From an uncultured Oscillibacter sp. (lineage in GTDB: Bacteria; Bacillota; Clostridia; Oscillospirales; Oscillospiraceae), in the NCBI GenBank assembly GCA_947577075.1, contig CANPTW010000015.1, forward strand, positions 1 to 56,042: a DNA stretch of 56,042 nucleotides, written 5' to 3'. The notes beneath the pieces are model-generated. The model saw nothing but the letters and a program-made list of their open reading frames with translations, had not been told where the DNA came from and made no database searches. Of the stretch, positions 1 through 7,854 are shown one piece after another. The stretch's first letter is position 1. Each line of letters opens with the position of its first letter. The translations under genes were made by a program, and so were the position numbers.

Positions 1-461
1 TGCACCGGGCGGCTCTCGTTGGTGGAGACGGCGAAGGCCACCTCCTCGATCATGGAGCGGAGGACCTTTTGCTGGATGGAAACGGCGTACTCGTCCTCCA
101 CCTCGGGAAGATCCGGATAGTCCGCGGCGGAGAGGCCGGGGATCTCGAAATCCGCGTCCCCGCAGCGCAGGCGGACCTGGAACTTGTCGTTGACGGTGAA
201 GACTACGGCGTCGTCCGGCATCCGGCGGATGATGTCCCCGAAGAGCCGGGCGTTCAGGACGATGGTCCCCGGTTCCTCCACCCCGGCGGAAACCGCGGCC
301 CGGATGCCCGTCTGCATGTTGTATCCGGAGACGGTGAGCCCCCCCTCCCCGGCGCAGAGGAGCAGCCCCTCCAGGGCGGGGATGGAGCTCTTCTGCGCCA
401 CGGCGCGGCTGGTGACGGAGATGGCGTTTTGAAGCAGCGCTTTTTCACATGTGAATTTCAT
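1..461 (-). CDS. dnaN: DNA polymerase III beta subunit (sliding clamp), C-terminus beyond window
   Basis: Encodes the N-terminal 153 residues or so of the replication processivity clamp, which encircles DNA and tethers DNA polymerase III. The translation opens MKFTCEKALLQNAISVTSRA, and contains the typical IPALEGLLL, GYNMQTGIRA and LFGDIIRRMPDD segments of clamp domain 1. The ATG at 461 is preceded by GGGAGG, a strong ribosome binding site. The gene lies downstream of dnaA on the same strand with oriC between them, the classical dnaA-oriC-dnaN order. It is truncated only by the window edge. Confidence 0.95.
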   Translation of the reverse strand, partial: MKFTCEKALLQNAISVTSRAVAQKSSIPALEGLLLCAGEGGLTVSGYNMQTGIRAAVSAGVEEPGTIVLNARLFGDIIRRMPDDAVVFTVNDKFQVRLRCGDADFEIPGLSAADYPDLPEVEDEYAVSIQQKVLRSMIEEVAFAVSTNESRPV

Positions 462-539
462 AATAAACCTCCCTGCGCCCTCCGGCGCGGAAATGGAACC
501 GGGTTTTACCGGAAGCCGGGGGCCTCCTGTCTGCGGGGC

Positions 540-760
540 GGGAAAACCGGCTTTTTATCAAAAGAAAGAGAAATGGTTTAGTAATAGAAGCGGTAGAAAG
601 GAAGTTTTGTGGAAAAGGGGGGAAAGGCGTGGAACGGGAAGGCTTTGCGCTTCCACAGGGGGGTGTTGAAAAAGGAGGGGGTTGTCCACGCCTTCCGCCG
701 GGAAGGGAGTTATGCACCGAAACGGTTTCCTTTTCCACGGGAAACTGTGGAAAAACCGGG
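540..760. other. Chromosomal replication origin (oriC): DnaA boxes plus DnaA-trio unwinding element
   Basis: The dnaA-dnaN intergenic region holds a cluster of DnaA-box-like 9-mers: TTTTCCACA on the minus strand at 746-754 and again at 608-616, TTTTCCACG at 731-739 (+), TTATGCACC at 710-718 (+), and weaker TTGTCCACG at 682-690 and GCTTCCACA at 649-657. Next to the 608-616 box, reading leftward, is a run of triplets CTACCGCTTCTATTACTA (596 down to 579), followed by an A/T-rich stretch at about 551-578. This box-trio-AT order matches the Bacillus subtilis basal unwinding system, in which DnaA loads along 3'-GAT trios to open the duplex. The call rests on sequence pattern and gene context; opening has not been tested. 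Confidence 0.85.
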
Positions 761-771
761 GGAGCCGCCCG

Positions 772-2088
772 TCAGTGACGGGAGGAGATGTTGGTTTTGA
801 GCTCTTTGACCTTCTCGGAGAAGGCGGGGTCCTTTTTCATCTTCTGTTCCACCTGGGCGATGGAGTGGATGACGGTGGAGTGATCCCGGTTGAAGAGCTT
901 TCCGATGTTGTCCTGGGAGAGGTTCGTCATGGTGCGGATGAGGTACATGGCGATCTGCCGGGCGGTGACGGCCTCCCGGGCCCGCTGGGGGCCCTTGACC
1001 ACGGATTCCTCCAGCTGGTAGTACCGGCTGACGTAGGAGAGGATCGCCTCGGGGGTGGGAATGTACTCGTTGCTGCCCTTCAGGATATCCTGCATGGCCC
1101 GTGAGACGGTGTCCTCGTCGGTCTCCTTGTCCAGGAGCTCCTTATAGGCCAGAACCTTGTTAACGGTGCCCTCCAGCTGGCGGACGTTGGTGGTGACGTT
1201 TTGGGCGATCATAACCGCGATTTTGTCCGGCAGCTGCATGCCCAGAAGGGCGGCCTTGTTTTTCACGATGGCGAGGCGGGTTTCAAGGTCCGGCCGGGAG
1301 ATGTCCGCCAGGAGGCCCCACTCGAAGCGGGTACGGAGCCGGTCGTCCAGCAGCGTCATCTCGGAGGGGGGGCGGTCGGAGGTCAGGACAATCTGCCGCC
1401 CGGACTCATAGAGGGTGTTGAAGGTGTGGAAAAACTCGTTCTGGACCTGTTCCTTGCCGGCCACAAACTGCACGTCGTCCACCAGAAGAAGGTCGGCCTC
1501 CCGGTACTTGGCCCGGAATTCGCTGCCCCGGCCGGAGCGGACCAGTTCGATGAACTCGTTGATAAATTCATCGCCCTTGATGTAGACAATTTTGGCCGAG
1601 GGATCGTTCCGGTGGATGAAGTTGGCGATGGCATAGAGAAGATGGGTCTTGCCCAGGCCGGATTCCCCGTAGATGAGAAGAGGGTTGTAGTTCTGGGCGG
1701 GATGCTCCGCCACGGAGGTGGATGCGGCGTGGGCCAGCTTGTTGGAGGGGCCCACCACGAAAGTCTCGAAGGTGAACTCCGCGTAGGTGAAGCGGGCGGG
1801 CTGCTTTTTCGGCGCAGCGCCGCCCTGAAGCTCCAGCAGCTCGGCGTCGTCCAGAATCTTGACCTCGAAATCCATGGAAAAAAGGTCGTGAAGAGCGGCC
1901 TTGATGTTATTGAGAAACAGGGATTGGAGATAGCCCCTTTTAAAATCGCTGGGACAGTGGAGGTAACACACGCCGCTCTGGATGTCCACAATGGTGAGTT
2001 CGTCAAACCACGTGTCGATCGTGGTTTCGGAGAGCGTCCCCCGGAGCTGGCGGAGGACGTTTTCCCAAATGTCGGTGATGGAATTCAA
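772..2088 (-). CDS. dnaA: Chromosomal replication initiator protein DnaA
   Basis: AAA+ initiator that binds DnaA boxes and opens oriC. The product is 438 aa from the chosen TTG start at 2088: domain I MNSITDIWENVLRQL, a short domain II linker (about residues 85-105), Walker A GESGLGKTH near 141-149, Walker B LLLVDDVQF, and the C-terminal DnaA signature FNRDHSTVIHSI. An in-frame ATG at 2136 would add 16 residues, but it lies right at the predicted transcription start, 6 bp past a TATAAT box, with no ribosome binding site. The TTG has AGAGGTG at good spacing and gives the conserved N-terminus. The gene sits immediately upstream of oriC and dnaN and is transcribed leftward. Confidence 0.97.
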   Translation of the reverse strand: MNSITDIWENVLRQLRGTLSETTIDTWFDELTIVDIQSGVCYLHCPSDFKRGYLQSLFLNNIKAALHDLFSMDFEVKILDDAELLELQGGAAPKKQPARFTYAEFTFETFVVGPSNKLAHAASTSVAEHPAQNYNPLLIYGESGLGKTHLLYAIANFIHRNDPSAKIVYIKGDEFINEFIELVRSGRGSEFRAKYREADLLLVDDVQFVAGKEQVQNEFFHTFNTLYESGRQIVLTSDRPPSEMTLLDDRLRTRFEWGLLADISRPDLETRLAIVKNKAALLGMQLPDKIAVMIAQNVTTNVRQLEGTVNKVLAYKELLDKETDEDTVSRAMQDILKGSNEYIPTPEAILSYVSRYYQLEESVVKGPQRAREAVTARQIAMYLIRTMTNLSQDNIGKLFNRDHSTVIHSIAQVEQKMKKDPAFSEKVKELKTNISSRH

Positions 2089-2142
2089 ACAGGAAACACC
2101 TCTCTTTTTCGGGTTTTCCGGCAGGGTGGAAAACATTTTTTT

Positions 2143-2171
2143 ATTATAACAGAGAAAGCATATATTGGCAA
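2143..2171 (-). promoter_or_regulatory. Sigma-A promoter of dnaA
   Basis: On the minus strand TTGCCA (2171-2166), a 17-bp spacer and a perfect TATAAT (2148-2143) precede dnaA. The inferred start of transcription near 2136 leaves a leader of about 50 nt before the TTG codon at 2088. Confidence 0.8.
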
Positions 2172-2233
2172 TACCTATTCTAATAATAAAGTCCTCTTTT
2201 TAAACAGGGAGGGGCGGAGGGAAGAAGCAATTC

Positions 2234-2262
2234 TTGACATATCCGCCGGATGCACTTATAAT
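2234..2262 (+). promoter_or_regulatory. Consensus sigma-A promoter of the phosphohexomutase gene
   Basis: TTGACA (2234-2239), 17-bp spacer, TATAAT (2257-2262): a perfect match to the consensus, diverging from the dnaA promoter. The leader to the ATG at 2367 is about 100 nt. Confidence 0.85.
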
Positions 2263-2366
2263 TATTTTTGTGCGGCATGGATAATTTTGCCGACGGTCAG
2301 GAATCGAACGTTGTCAGAATATATAAAAAGACAGGGGACAGCGTTCATAAAAGGAGGAGCATCGCT

Positions 2367-4094
2367 ATGGACTTCATGAAGGAATATGAAAAGTGGCTCG
2401 CCAGCCCCGCCCTGAGCGCGGCGGAACACGCCGAGCTGGAGGCCATCAAGAACGACCCCAAGGAAATTGAATCCCGGTTCTACGGCCCCCTGGAATTCGG
2501 CACCGCCGGCCTCCGGGGCACCATGTACACGGGGCTGCACAACATGAACATCCACGTGATCCGCTGGGCCACCCAGGGCTTTGCCGATGTGATCTGCGCC
2601 GAGGGCGAAGAGGGGAAGAAGCGGGGCGTGGCCATCTGCATGGACTGCCGGAACCACTCCATGGAGTTCGCCCGGGCCGCGGCGGAGGTCTGCGCCGCCA
2701 ACGGCATCCACGTGCGGATCTTCGAGTCCCTCCGCCCCACCCCCGAGCTGAGCTTCGCCGTCCGGGAGTACCACTGCCAGGCGGGCATCAACGTGACGGC
2801 CAGCCACAACCCCAAGGAGTACAACGGCTATAAGGTCTACTGGCAGGACGGCGCCCAGCTGCCCCCCCGCCACGCCGACGCCATCGCGAAACGGCTGAGT
2901 GAAATCGACATCTTCCAGGACATCAAGCGCATGGACTATGACGAGGCCGTCAAGGCCGGGATCGTCGAGGTCCTGGGGGCCGAGACCGACGAGAAATTCC
3001 TCTCCAACGTCATGGCCCAGGTCAACGACGCCGAAACCGTGGCCAAGGTGGCCGACCGCTTCAAGATGGTCTACACCCCCTTCCACGGCACGGGCCACAA
3101 GCTGATTCCCGAGGCGCTCAAGCGCCTGGGCGTGAAGCATTTGATCTGCGTCCCCGAGCAGATGGTCATCGACGGGGACTTCCCCACGGTGGTCTCCCCC
3201 AACCCGGAGAATCCCGAGGGCTTCTATCTGGCGGTGGACCTGGCCAAAAAAGAGGGGGCGGACTTCATCCTGGGCTCCGACCCCGACGCGGACCGGGTGG
3301 GCATTATGATCCGGGACAAGGACGGTGAGTTTAAGGTCATCACCGGCAACCAGACCGGCGTGCTGCTGCTGGACTACCTCATCGGCGCGCGGAAGCGGGC
3401 GGGCACCCTGCCGGAGAAGGCCACGGCCCTGAAAACCATCGTCACCACGGAGATGGCCCGGAAGGTGGCGGAGGTCAACGGCCTCCAGTGCTTCGACACC
3501 TTCACCGGCTTCAAGTTCCTGGCGGAGAAGAAGGACAAGCTGGAGTCCTCCGGCGAGGGCAGGGTCATCTTCTCCTATGAGGAGAGCTACGGCTACATGC
3601 TGGGGGACTATGTCCGGGACAAGGACGCCGTCACCGCGGCCCTGCTGCTGACGGAGATGGCCGCCTGGTACGCCGCCCAGGGGAAGACCCTGGCGGACGC
3701 CCTGGCGGAGCTCTACGAGAAGTACGGCTATTACGCCGAGCACACCTACAACCTGGTCATGCCCGGCCTGGACGGCCTGAAGGACATGGCGAACCTGATG
3801 AAGGGCCTCCGGGAAAATCCCCCGGCGGAGCTCTCCGGCGTGAAAGTGGTCCAGTTCAAGGACTACTCCGACGGCTCCGTCACTGACTGCGCCACCGGGG
3901 CGAAGACGGCCATGGAGCTCTCCGGGTCCAACGTCCTCCGCTTCGAGACGGCGGACGGCACTTCCGTCATCGTCCGGCCTTCCGGCACGGAGCCCAAGAT
4001 CAAGGTCTACATCCTCACCCAGGGAAAGGACGCCGCGGACGCCCAGGCCAATGTGGACAAATACGGCGTGTGGGTGAAATCCCTGCAGAAATAA
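2367..4094 (+). CDS. Phosphoglucomutase / phospho-sugar mutase (alpha-D-phosphohexomutase family)
   Basis: Cytoplasmic enzyme interconverting hexose 1- and 6-phosphates, probably glucose for glycogen and cell-wall precursors. The 575-aa product has the family motifs in order: substrate loop GTAGLRG near residues 46-52, the phosphoserine loop TASHNPKEYNGYK, the metal-binding loop DPDADR, the sugar-specificity loop EESYGYMLGDYVRDKD and the phosphate-binding RPSGTEPKIK near the end. The length and EESYG loop fit the Firmicutes PgcA-type alpha-phosphoglucomutases. I start at the ATG at 2367 because AAAGGAGG precedes it; upstream in-frame ATGs lack one. Monocistronic, with its own promoter and terminator. 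Substrate preference (glucose versus mannose phosphate) cannot be read from sequence. Confidence 0.92.
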   Translation: MDFMKEYEKWLASPALSAAEHAELEAIKNDPKEIESRFYGPLEFGTAGLRGTMYTGLHNMNIHVIRWATQGFADVICAEGEEGKKRGVAICMDCRNHSMEFARAAAEVCAANGIHVRIFESLRPTPELSFAVREYHCQAGINVTASHNPKEYNGYKVYWQDGAQLPPRHADAIAKRLSEIDIFQDIKRMDYDEAVKAGIVEVLGAETDEKFLSNVMAQVNDAETVAKVADRFKMVYTPFHGTGHKLIPEALKRLGVKHLICVPEQMVIDGDFPTVVSPNPENPEGFYLAVDLAKKEGADFILGSDPDADRVGIMIRDKDGEFKVITGNQTGVLLLDYLIGARKRAGTLPEKATALKTIVTTEMARKVAEVNGLQCFDTFTGFKFLAEKKDKLESSGEGRVIFSYEESYGYMLGDYVRDKDAVTAALLLTEMAAWYAAQGKTLADALAELYEKYGYYAEHTYNLVMPGLDGLKDMANLMKGLRENPPAELSGVKVVQFKDYSDGSVTDCATGAKTAMELSGSNVLRFETADGTSVIVRPSGTEPKIKVYILTQGKDAADAQANVDKYGVWVKSLQK

Positions 4095-4110
4095 GAATCC
4101 TCGCGGCAGA

Positions 4111-4138
4111 AAAAAGCCCCTGTAAAGGGGCTTTTTTC
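4111..4138 (+). terminator. Rho-independent terminator after the phosphohexomutase gene
   Basis: GCCCC-TGTAA-AGGGGC hairpin preceded by A6 and followed by T6, 17 bp after the stop codon; could act on both strands. Confidence 0.85.
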
Positions 4139-4179
4139 TTGAAGCGGCGGATAGGCGGGAAGCCGCTGGAAGGATGGCG

Positions 4180-4371
4180 TATAGTCAGCACAGTTGAAAA
4201 GAGTCCAAAGAATTCTTCTCAATACGGCGCTGTTTTACGGCGCCGTAAGCCGCGTGAGCGGCTCACGGTGCTTGACTTCATAGGAAACGCACAGGCGCCT
4301 TGCGCCCCGGCGGGCCTATGGCCCGCCGGTTGAAAAGAAGCGTATGCTTCTTTTCAACTGCGTTGACTATA
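4180..4371 (+). repeat. 192-bp TA-ended miniature inverted-repeat element, copy 1
   Basis: Non-coding element bounded by imperfect terminal inverted repeats of about 23 bp, TATAGTCAGCACAGTTG... at the left and the reverse complement of TATAGTCAACGCAGTTG... at the right. Near-identical copies of exactly the same 192-bp length lie at 7437-7628 (same orientation), 36587-36778 and 54262-54453 (opposite orientation). Internal palindromes (GGCGCC, CGGCGGGCC/GGCCCGCCG) allow a long folded RNA. The TA at each end suggests TA target duplication, as for mariner/IS630-mobilised MITEs. No transposase is in the window. Confidence 0.85.
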
Positions 4372-4388
4372 TTGTTAATTTGCGTTGC

Positions 4389-4417
4389 TTGCCGCAACGG
4401 GGCTTCCTCCGTATAAT
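4389..4417 (+). promoter_or_regulatory. Sigma-A promoter of the HTH regulator
   Basis: TTGCCG (4389-4394), 17-bp spacer, TATAAT (4412-4417), only 25 bp before the ATG at 4442 and starting 18 bp after the repeat element, so the element inserted just upstream of this promoter. Confidence 0.75.
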
Positions 4418-4441
4418 GGCGGTGAAAGGAGGCCATGCCTG

Positions 4442-4951
4442 ATGCTGAGTGAAAATATCAAAGCGGTCAGAAAATCCAAAGGGCTTTCACAGGAGGAGCT
4501 GGCGGTCAAGCTGAACGTGGTGAGGCAGACAATCTCCAAATGGGAACAGGGCTTGTCGGTCCCGGACGCGGATATGCTGATTTCCATATCGGAGGAATTG
4601 GAAACGCCTGTAAGCGCGCTGCTGGGAGAGTCCGTTTCCGAGACGAGGGCCGACGACCTGAGGACAATTTCCGAGAAGCTGGAGGTGATCAACCTGCGGC
4701 TTGCCCGGGGAAAGGCGGCGAGGAGAAAAGCCGCCCACTGGTTTTTTATTGCCTTGTGCGCGGCGGTCGCGGCGGTGTTCGCGGTCCTGCACGTGTTAAA
4801 CAGCCCTTACTTAGGCTGGGATTACAGCCGGCCTGAGGCCGCGGCGGCCGGCGTCATGCTTCACGGCTTTGAGTGGCTGTTTGTCAGGATCGGGCCGCTT
4901 GTCCTGATTGGCGCGGTCATTGGGGCTTGCCTGACGAGAAAGAGAGCGTGA
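4442..4951 (+). CDS. XRE-family HTH transcriptional regulator with C-terminal membrane segments
   Basis: 169-aa protein. Residues 1-65 are an XRE/Cro helix-turn-helix (MLSENIKAVRKSKGLSQEEL, then VRQTISKWEQGLSVPDADML), a family that binds palindromic operators. A short linker follows with ETRADDLRTISEKLEVINLRL, then two hydrophobic segments (about 100-118 and 145-163) ending in basic RKRA. Membrane-anchored XRE proteins of this shape are common in Clostridia, often as orphan sensors; target and signal are unknown. The start is chosen at 4442 because GAAAGGAGG lies ahead of it and the HTH begins at once. It stands alone between its own promoter and a hairpin. Confidence 0.85.
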   Translation: MLSENIKAVRKSKGLSQEELAVKLNVVRQTISKWEQGLSVPDADMLISISEELETPVSALLGESVSETRADDLRTISEKLEVINLRLARGKAARRKAAHWFFIALCAAVAAVFAVLHVLNSPYLGWDYSRPEAAAAGVMLHGFEWLFVRIGPLVLIGAVIGACLTRKRA

Positions 4952-4979
4952 AACCGCAGATTCTATAGTGTTCGAACTG

Positions 4980-5011
4980 CCGGGCGGCCTCCTTTTAAAG
5001 GGGGCCGCCCG
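4980..5011. terminator. GC-rich hairpin, probable terminator of the HTH gene
   Basis: CGGGCGGCC...GGCCGCCCG stem with inner TCC/GGG pairs. No strong T tract follows, so termination is likely but not certain. Confidence 0.5.
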
Positions 5012-5095
5012 CTCCCAGTTTTCTCCACATATTGACGAAAATGTAACCATCCATTTGACAGTCCGGTGAAATCGTGCTTTTGCCCAAAATTCCTG

Positions 5096-5124
5096 TTGTA
5101 ATCCGCCGGCGGATGTTGTATAAT
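5096..5124 (+). promoter_or_regulatory. Sigma-A promoter of the 48-aa gene and EF-G paralogue
   Basis: TTGTAA (5096-5101), 17-bp spacer, perfect TATAAT (5119-5124). The -10 lies about 60 bp before the ATG at 5186. Confidence 0.75.
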
Positions 5125-5185
5125 TCATATATTGGACGCTTGCGGCCACCAGGCCCGCCAAACGGCAGCAAAGGAGGCATCGGCT

Positions 5186-5332
5186 ATGGGAATGACCGAT
5201 AAGCAATTCAACAGCTATGTGCGCTTTATCCTCTCGGCGCTGAAGGATATGCTGGAGGAGACCGACGAGCAGAAAAAAGCGGCAAAGGCGAAAGAGCTGA
5301 TGGAGAACCTGCAAGCCACATTAGAAGACTGA
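5186..5332 (+). CDS. 48-aa conserved-looking small protein upstream of EF-G paralogue
   Basis: Short, highly charged, probably helical protein beginning MGMTDKQFNSYVRFILSALK and ending in the A/K/E-rich stretch KKAAKAKELMENLQ. AAAGGAGG sits eight bases before the ATG, and it has its own promoter, so it is very likely translated. It ends 22 bp before the EF-G-like gene and is probably cotranscribed with it. I do not recognise the family; similar short proteins with KQFN...L..L...L are known in Firmicutes as uncharacterised proteins. No signal peptide or membrane segment. Confidence 0.75.
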   Translation: MGMTDKQFNSYVRFILSALKDMLEETDEQKKAAKAKELMENLQATLED

Positions 5333-5354
5333 AACTTAAGGAGTGGAACGAATC

Positions 5355-7424
5355 ATGAGCTATTCTGTACAGAACATCCGCAACGTCTGTCTGCTGGGGC
5401 ACAGCGGCAGCGGCAAGACCGCCCTGGCCGAGAGCCTGCTCTACATGACCGGCGTCATCGATAGAATGGGCCGGGCCGCCGACGGGAACACCGTCTGCGA
5501 CTATGATCCCGAGGAGATCAAGCGCCAGATTTCCCTGTCCCTCTCCGTGGCGCCCCTGGATTACAAGGGCAGCCGCATCAACCTGATGGACACCCCGGGC
5601 GCCTTCGACTTCGCCGGGGAGGCGATGGCCGCCCTCCGGGCCGCCGACGCGGCCATTATCGTCTGCTCCGCCAAGGACGGCGTGTCCGTGGGCCTGGAGA
5701 AGGCCTGGAAGTACTGCGAGGAGCGGAACATGCCCCGCTTTATCTATATCTCCAAGACCGACGAGGATAACTCCGACTACAACGCCACCTTCGAGGCCCT
5801 GCGGGAGCGCTTCGGCAAGAAGATCGCCCCGGTGGTGGTCCCCATCTGGGACGGAGACAAGCGGGTCACCGGCATCATCGACGTGCTGAACAAGCGGGCC
5901 TATGAGATGCAGAAGCTCAAGCGGGTGGAAATCGAGCTTCCCGCCGACAAGGCCGACGTGGTGGCCGAGTTCCACGACGCGCTGAAGGAGTCCGTGGCCG
6001 AGACCAGCGAGGAGCTGATGGAGAAATTCTTCGGCGGCGAGGACTTCACCTATGCCGAGATGATCCAGGGCCTGCGCCAGGGCGTGCGGGAGCTGAGCCT
6101 GTTCCCCGTGCTCTGCGGCTCCGCCGTGGGGTGCCTGGGCTCTTTGATGCTGATGGACAACATCGTGGACCTGCTGCCCAACCCCGTGGAGGGCAACTAT
6201 CACAAGGCCACCAAGGCCGACGGCGAAACCGAGGAATTCGTGGTCTCCCCCGGCGGCGTGCCCACGGCCTTTGTGTTCAAGACCATTTCCGACCAGTACG
6301 GCAAGTACTCCTTCGTCAAGGTGCTCTCCGGAACCATCGCGCCGGACATGCCCATGGTGAACGCCCGCACCGGCGAGAAGGTGAAGCTGGGGCGGCTGTA
6401 CAGCATCCGGGGCAAGAAAAACACCGAGGTCAAGGAGCTGGTCTGCGGCGACATCGGCGCCATTGCCAAAATGGACATCAAGACCGGGGATACCCTCTGC
6501 GACGAGCGGAAGGTGGTCAGCCTCAAAAACATCCCCTTCGCCGAGCCCTGCTATTCCGTGGCCATCGTGCCCAAGACCCGGGGCCAGGAGGATAAGATTG
6601 CCCAGGGCCTCACCCGCCTGAACGAGGAGGACCCCACCTTCTCCGTCACCAACAACGCCGAGACGCATCAGATGGTAGTCTCCGGCGCCGGAGACATGCA
6701 GATGGACGTGCTGGTCAGCAAGCTGAAGGACCGCTTCAAGGTGGAGGCGGAGCTCAAGCCCACCCGGGTCCCCTACCGGGAGAAGATCCGCAAGACCGTC
6801 CAGAAGCAGGGACGGCACAAGAAGCAGACCGGCGGCAGCGGCCAGTTCGGCGATGTGTGGATCCGCTTCGAGTACAACCCCGACGAGGAGGAGATGGTCT
6901 TCGCCGAGGAGGTCTTCGGCGGCTCCGTGCCCCGGAACTTCTTCCCGGCGGTGGAAAAGGGCCTGCGGGAGGCCTGCGTCCACGGGCCCCTGGCGGGCTA
7001 TCCCGTGGTGAACCTGAAGGCCGTGCTGTACGACGGGTCCTATCACCCGGTGGACTCCTCTGAAATTGCCTTCAAGACGGCGGCGCAGCTGTCCTATAAG
7101 GCGGCTTTGCCGGAGGCGAATCCCGTGCTCCTGGAGCCCGTGGGCGAGCTGAAGGTCACCGTGCCGGACAGCTACATGGGCGACGTCATCGGCGATTTGA
7201 ACAAGCGCCGGGGCCGGGTTATGGGCATGGACCCCGTGGGCAGCGGCGAGCAGGTGATCTCCGCCGAGGTGCCCATGGCCGAGATGGGGACCTATGCCAT
7301 CGACCTGCGGTCCATGACCCAGAGCCGGGGGTCCTTTACCTTCCACTTCGTGCGGTATGAGGACTGCCCCCCCGCCGCCCAGGAGAAGGCCATCGCCGAG
7401 GCGAAGGCCATGGCGGAGGGCTGA
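5355..7424 (+). CDS. Elongation factor G-like translational GTPase (FusA2-type paralogue)
   Basis: 689-aa GTPase with the EF-G domain order. The G1 loop is GHSGSGKTAL near residues 15-24, G3 DTPGAFDF, and G4 is SKTDED rather than the NKMD of housekeeping EF-G. It then has domain II, and domain IV contains PYREKIRKT and GGSGQFGDVW, followed by GDVIGDLNKRRGRV in domain V. The altered G4 and G1 motifs put it with EF-G-like paralogues rather than canonical FusA. The role of such paralogues (translocation, recycling or stress) is not settled. The start at 5355 follows AAGGAG; the longer in-frame ATG at 5343 lies within that region. Cotranscribed with the 48-aa gene. Confidence 0.88.
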   Translation: MSYSVQNIRNVCLLGHSGSGKTALAESLLYMTGVIDRMGRAADGNTVCDYDPEEIKRQISLSLSVAPLDYKGSRINLMDTPGAFDFAGEAMAALRAADAAIIVCSAKDGVSVGLEKAWKYCEERNMPRFIYISKTDEDNSDYNATFEALRERFGKKIAPVVVPIWDGDKRVTGIIDVLNKRAYEMQKLKRVEIELPADKADVVAEFHDALKESVAETSEELMEKFFGGEDFTYAEMIQGLRQGVRELSLFPVLCGSAVGCLGSLMLMDNIVDLLPNPVEGNYHKATKADGETEEFVVSPGGVPTAFVFKTISDQYGKYSFVKVLSGTIAPDMPMVNARTGEKVKLGRLYSIRGKKNTEVKELVCGDIGAIAKMDIKTGDTLCDERKVVSLKNIPFAEPCYSVAIVPKTRGQEDKIAQGLTRLNEEDPTFSVTNNAETHQMVVSGAGDMQMDVLVSKLKDRFKVEAELKPTRVPYREKIRKTVQKQGRHKKQTGGSGQFGDVWIRFEYNPDEEEMVFAEEVFGGSVPRNFFPAVEKGLREACVHGPLAGYPVVNLKAVLYDGSYHPVDSSEIAFKTAAQLSYKAALPEANPVLLEPVGELKVTVPDSYMGDVIGDLNKRRGRVMGMDPVGSGEQVISAEVPMAEMGTYAIDLRSMTQSRGSFTFHFVRYEDCPPAAQEKAIAEAKAMAEG

Positions 7425-7436
7425 GAGGTTCCCCTT

Positions 7437-7628
7437 TATCGTCAGCACAGTTGAAAAGAGTCCAAAGAATTCGTTTCCATACGGCGCTGTAAAACAGCGC
7501 CGTATGCCGCGTGAGCGGCTCACGGTGCTTGCCTTCATAGGAAACGCACAGGCGCTTTGCACCCCGGCAGGCCTATGGCCTGCCGGTTGAAAAGAAGTGT
7601 ATGCTTCTTTTCAACTGCGTTGACTATA
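7437..7628 (+). repeat. 192-bp TA-ended miniature inverted-repeat element, copy 2
   Basis: Same orientation and length as copy 1, with terminal repeats TATCGTCAGCACAGTTG... and ...CAACTGCGTTGACTATA. It begins 13 bp after the stop codon of the EF-G paralogue, between that gene and its terminator, so it is transcribed as part of the 3' UTR. Confidence 0.85.
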
Positions 7629-7651
7629 ACCTTCGTGAAGACTTGAAAGAC

Positions 7652-7683
7652 AAGGCCCCCGCTTCAATCGAAGCGGGGGCCTT
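7652..7683. terminator. Strong terminator hairpin, identical to that at 13047-13078
   Basis: AAGGCCCCCGCTT-CAATCG-AAGCGGGGGCCTT, a perfect 13-bp stem. The same 32 bases recur at 13047-13078. Confidence 0.8.
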
Positions 7684-7786
7684 GCTGCCATGAATCTCAA
7701 AAAGTCAGTTCTTTGGCCCGGGAAATTCCTTGACCCTTCCCGCTTTTCCCTTCTTTCCTTCCGCTATTCCTCTGATTCCCTTCTTC

Positions 7787-7811
7787 TTGCCTGTTTTGTG
7801 TGTTTTTTGAC
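7787..7811. repeat. 25-bp direct repeat before a terminator hairpin (copy 1)
   Basis: The stretch starting TTGCCTGTTTTGTGTG and ending TTTTTTGAC is identical to 13014-13038. In both places it is followed within a few bases by CTGAAA and a GC-rich hairpin. It resembles the end of the inverted-repeat element at 11547-11720. The rest of the 7684-7854 intergenic shows nothing else I can support. Confidence 0.6.
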
Positions 7812-7818
7812 CCTCTGA

Positions 7819-7846
7819 AAGGGCGGACCCGGGAGGGTCCGCCCTT
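7819..7846 (-). terminator. Terminator hairpin of the Hsp70/J-protein operon
   Basis: AAGGGCGGACCC-GGGA-GGGTCCGCCCTT stem just past the J-protein stop at 7855. On the minus strand it runs into TTTCAGAGGGTC and then TTTTTT. Confidence 0.75.
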
Positions 7847-7854
7847 GCTCGCGT

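Noticed and set aside
5226-7562. 778-aa minus-strand open frame opposite the EF-G paralogue
   Set aside because: Shadow of the GC-rich coding strand; low-complexity G/L/H/V composition, no Shine-Dalgarno, and the opposite frame is clearly EF-G.
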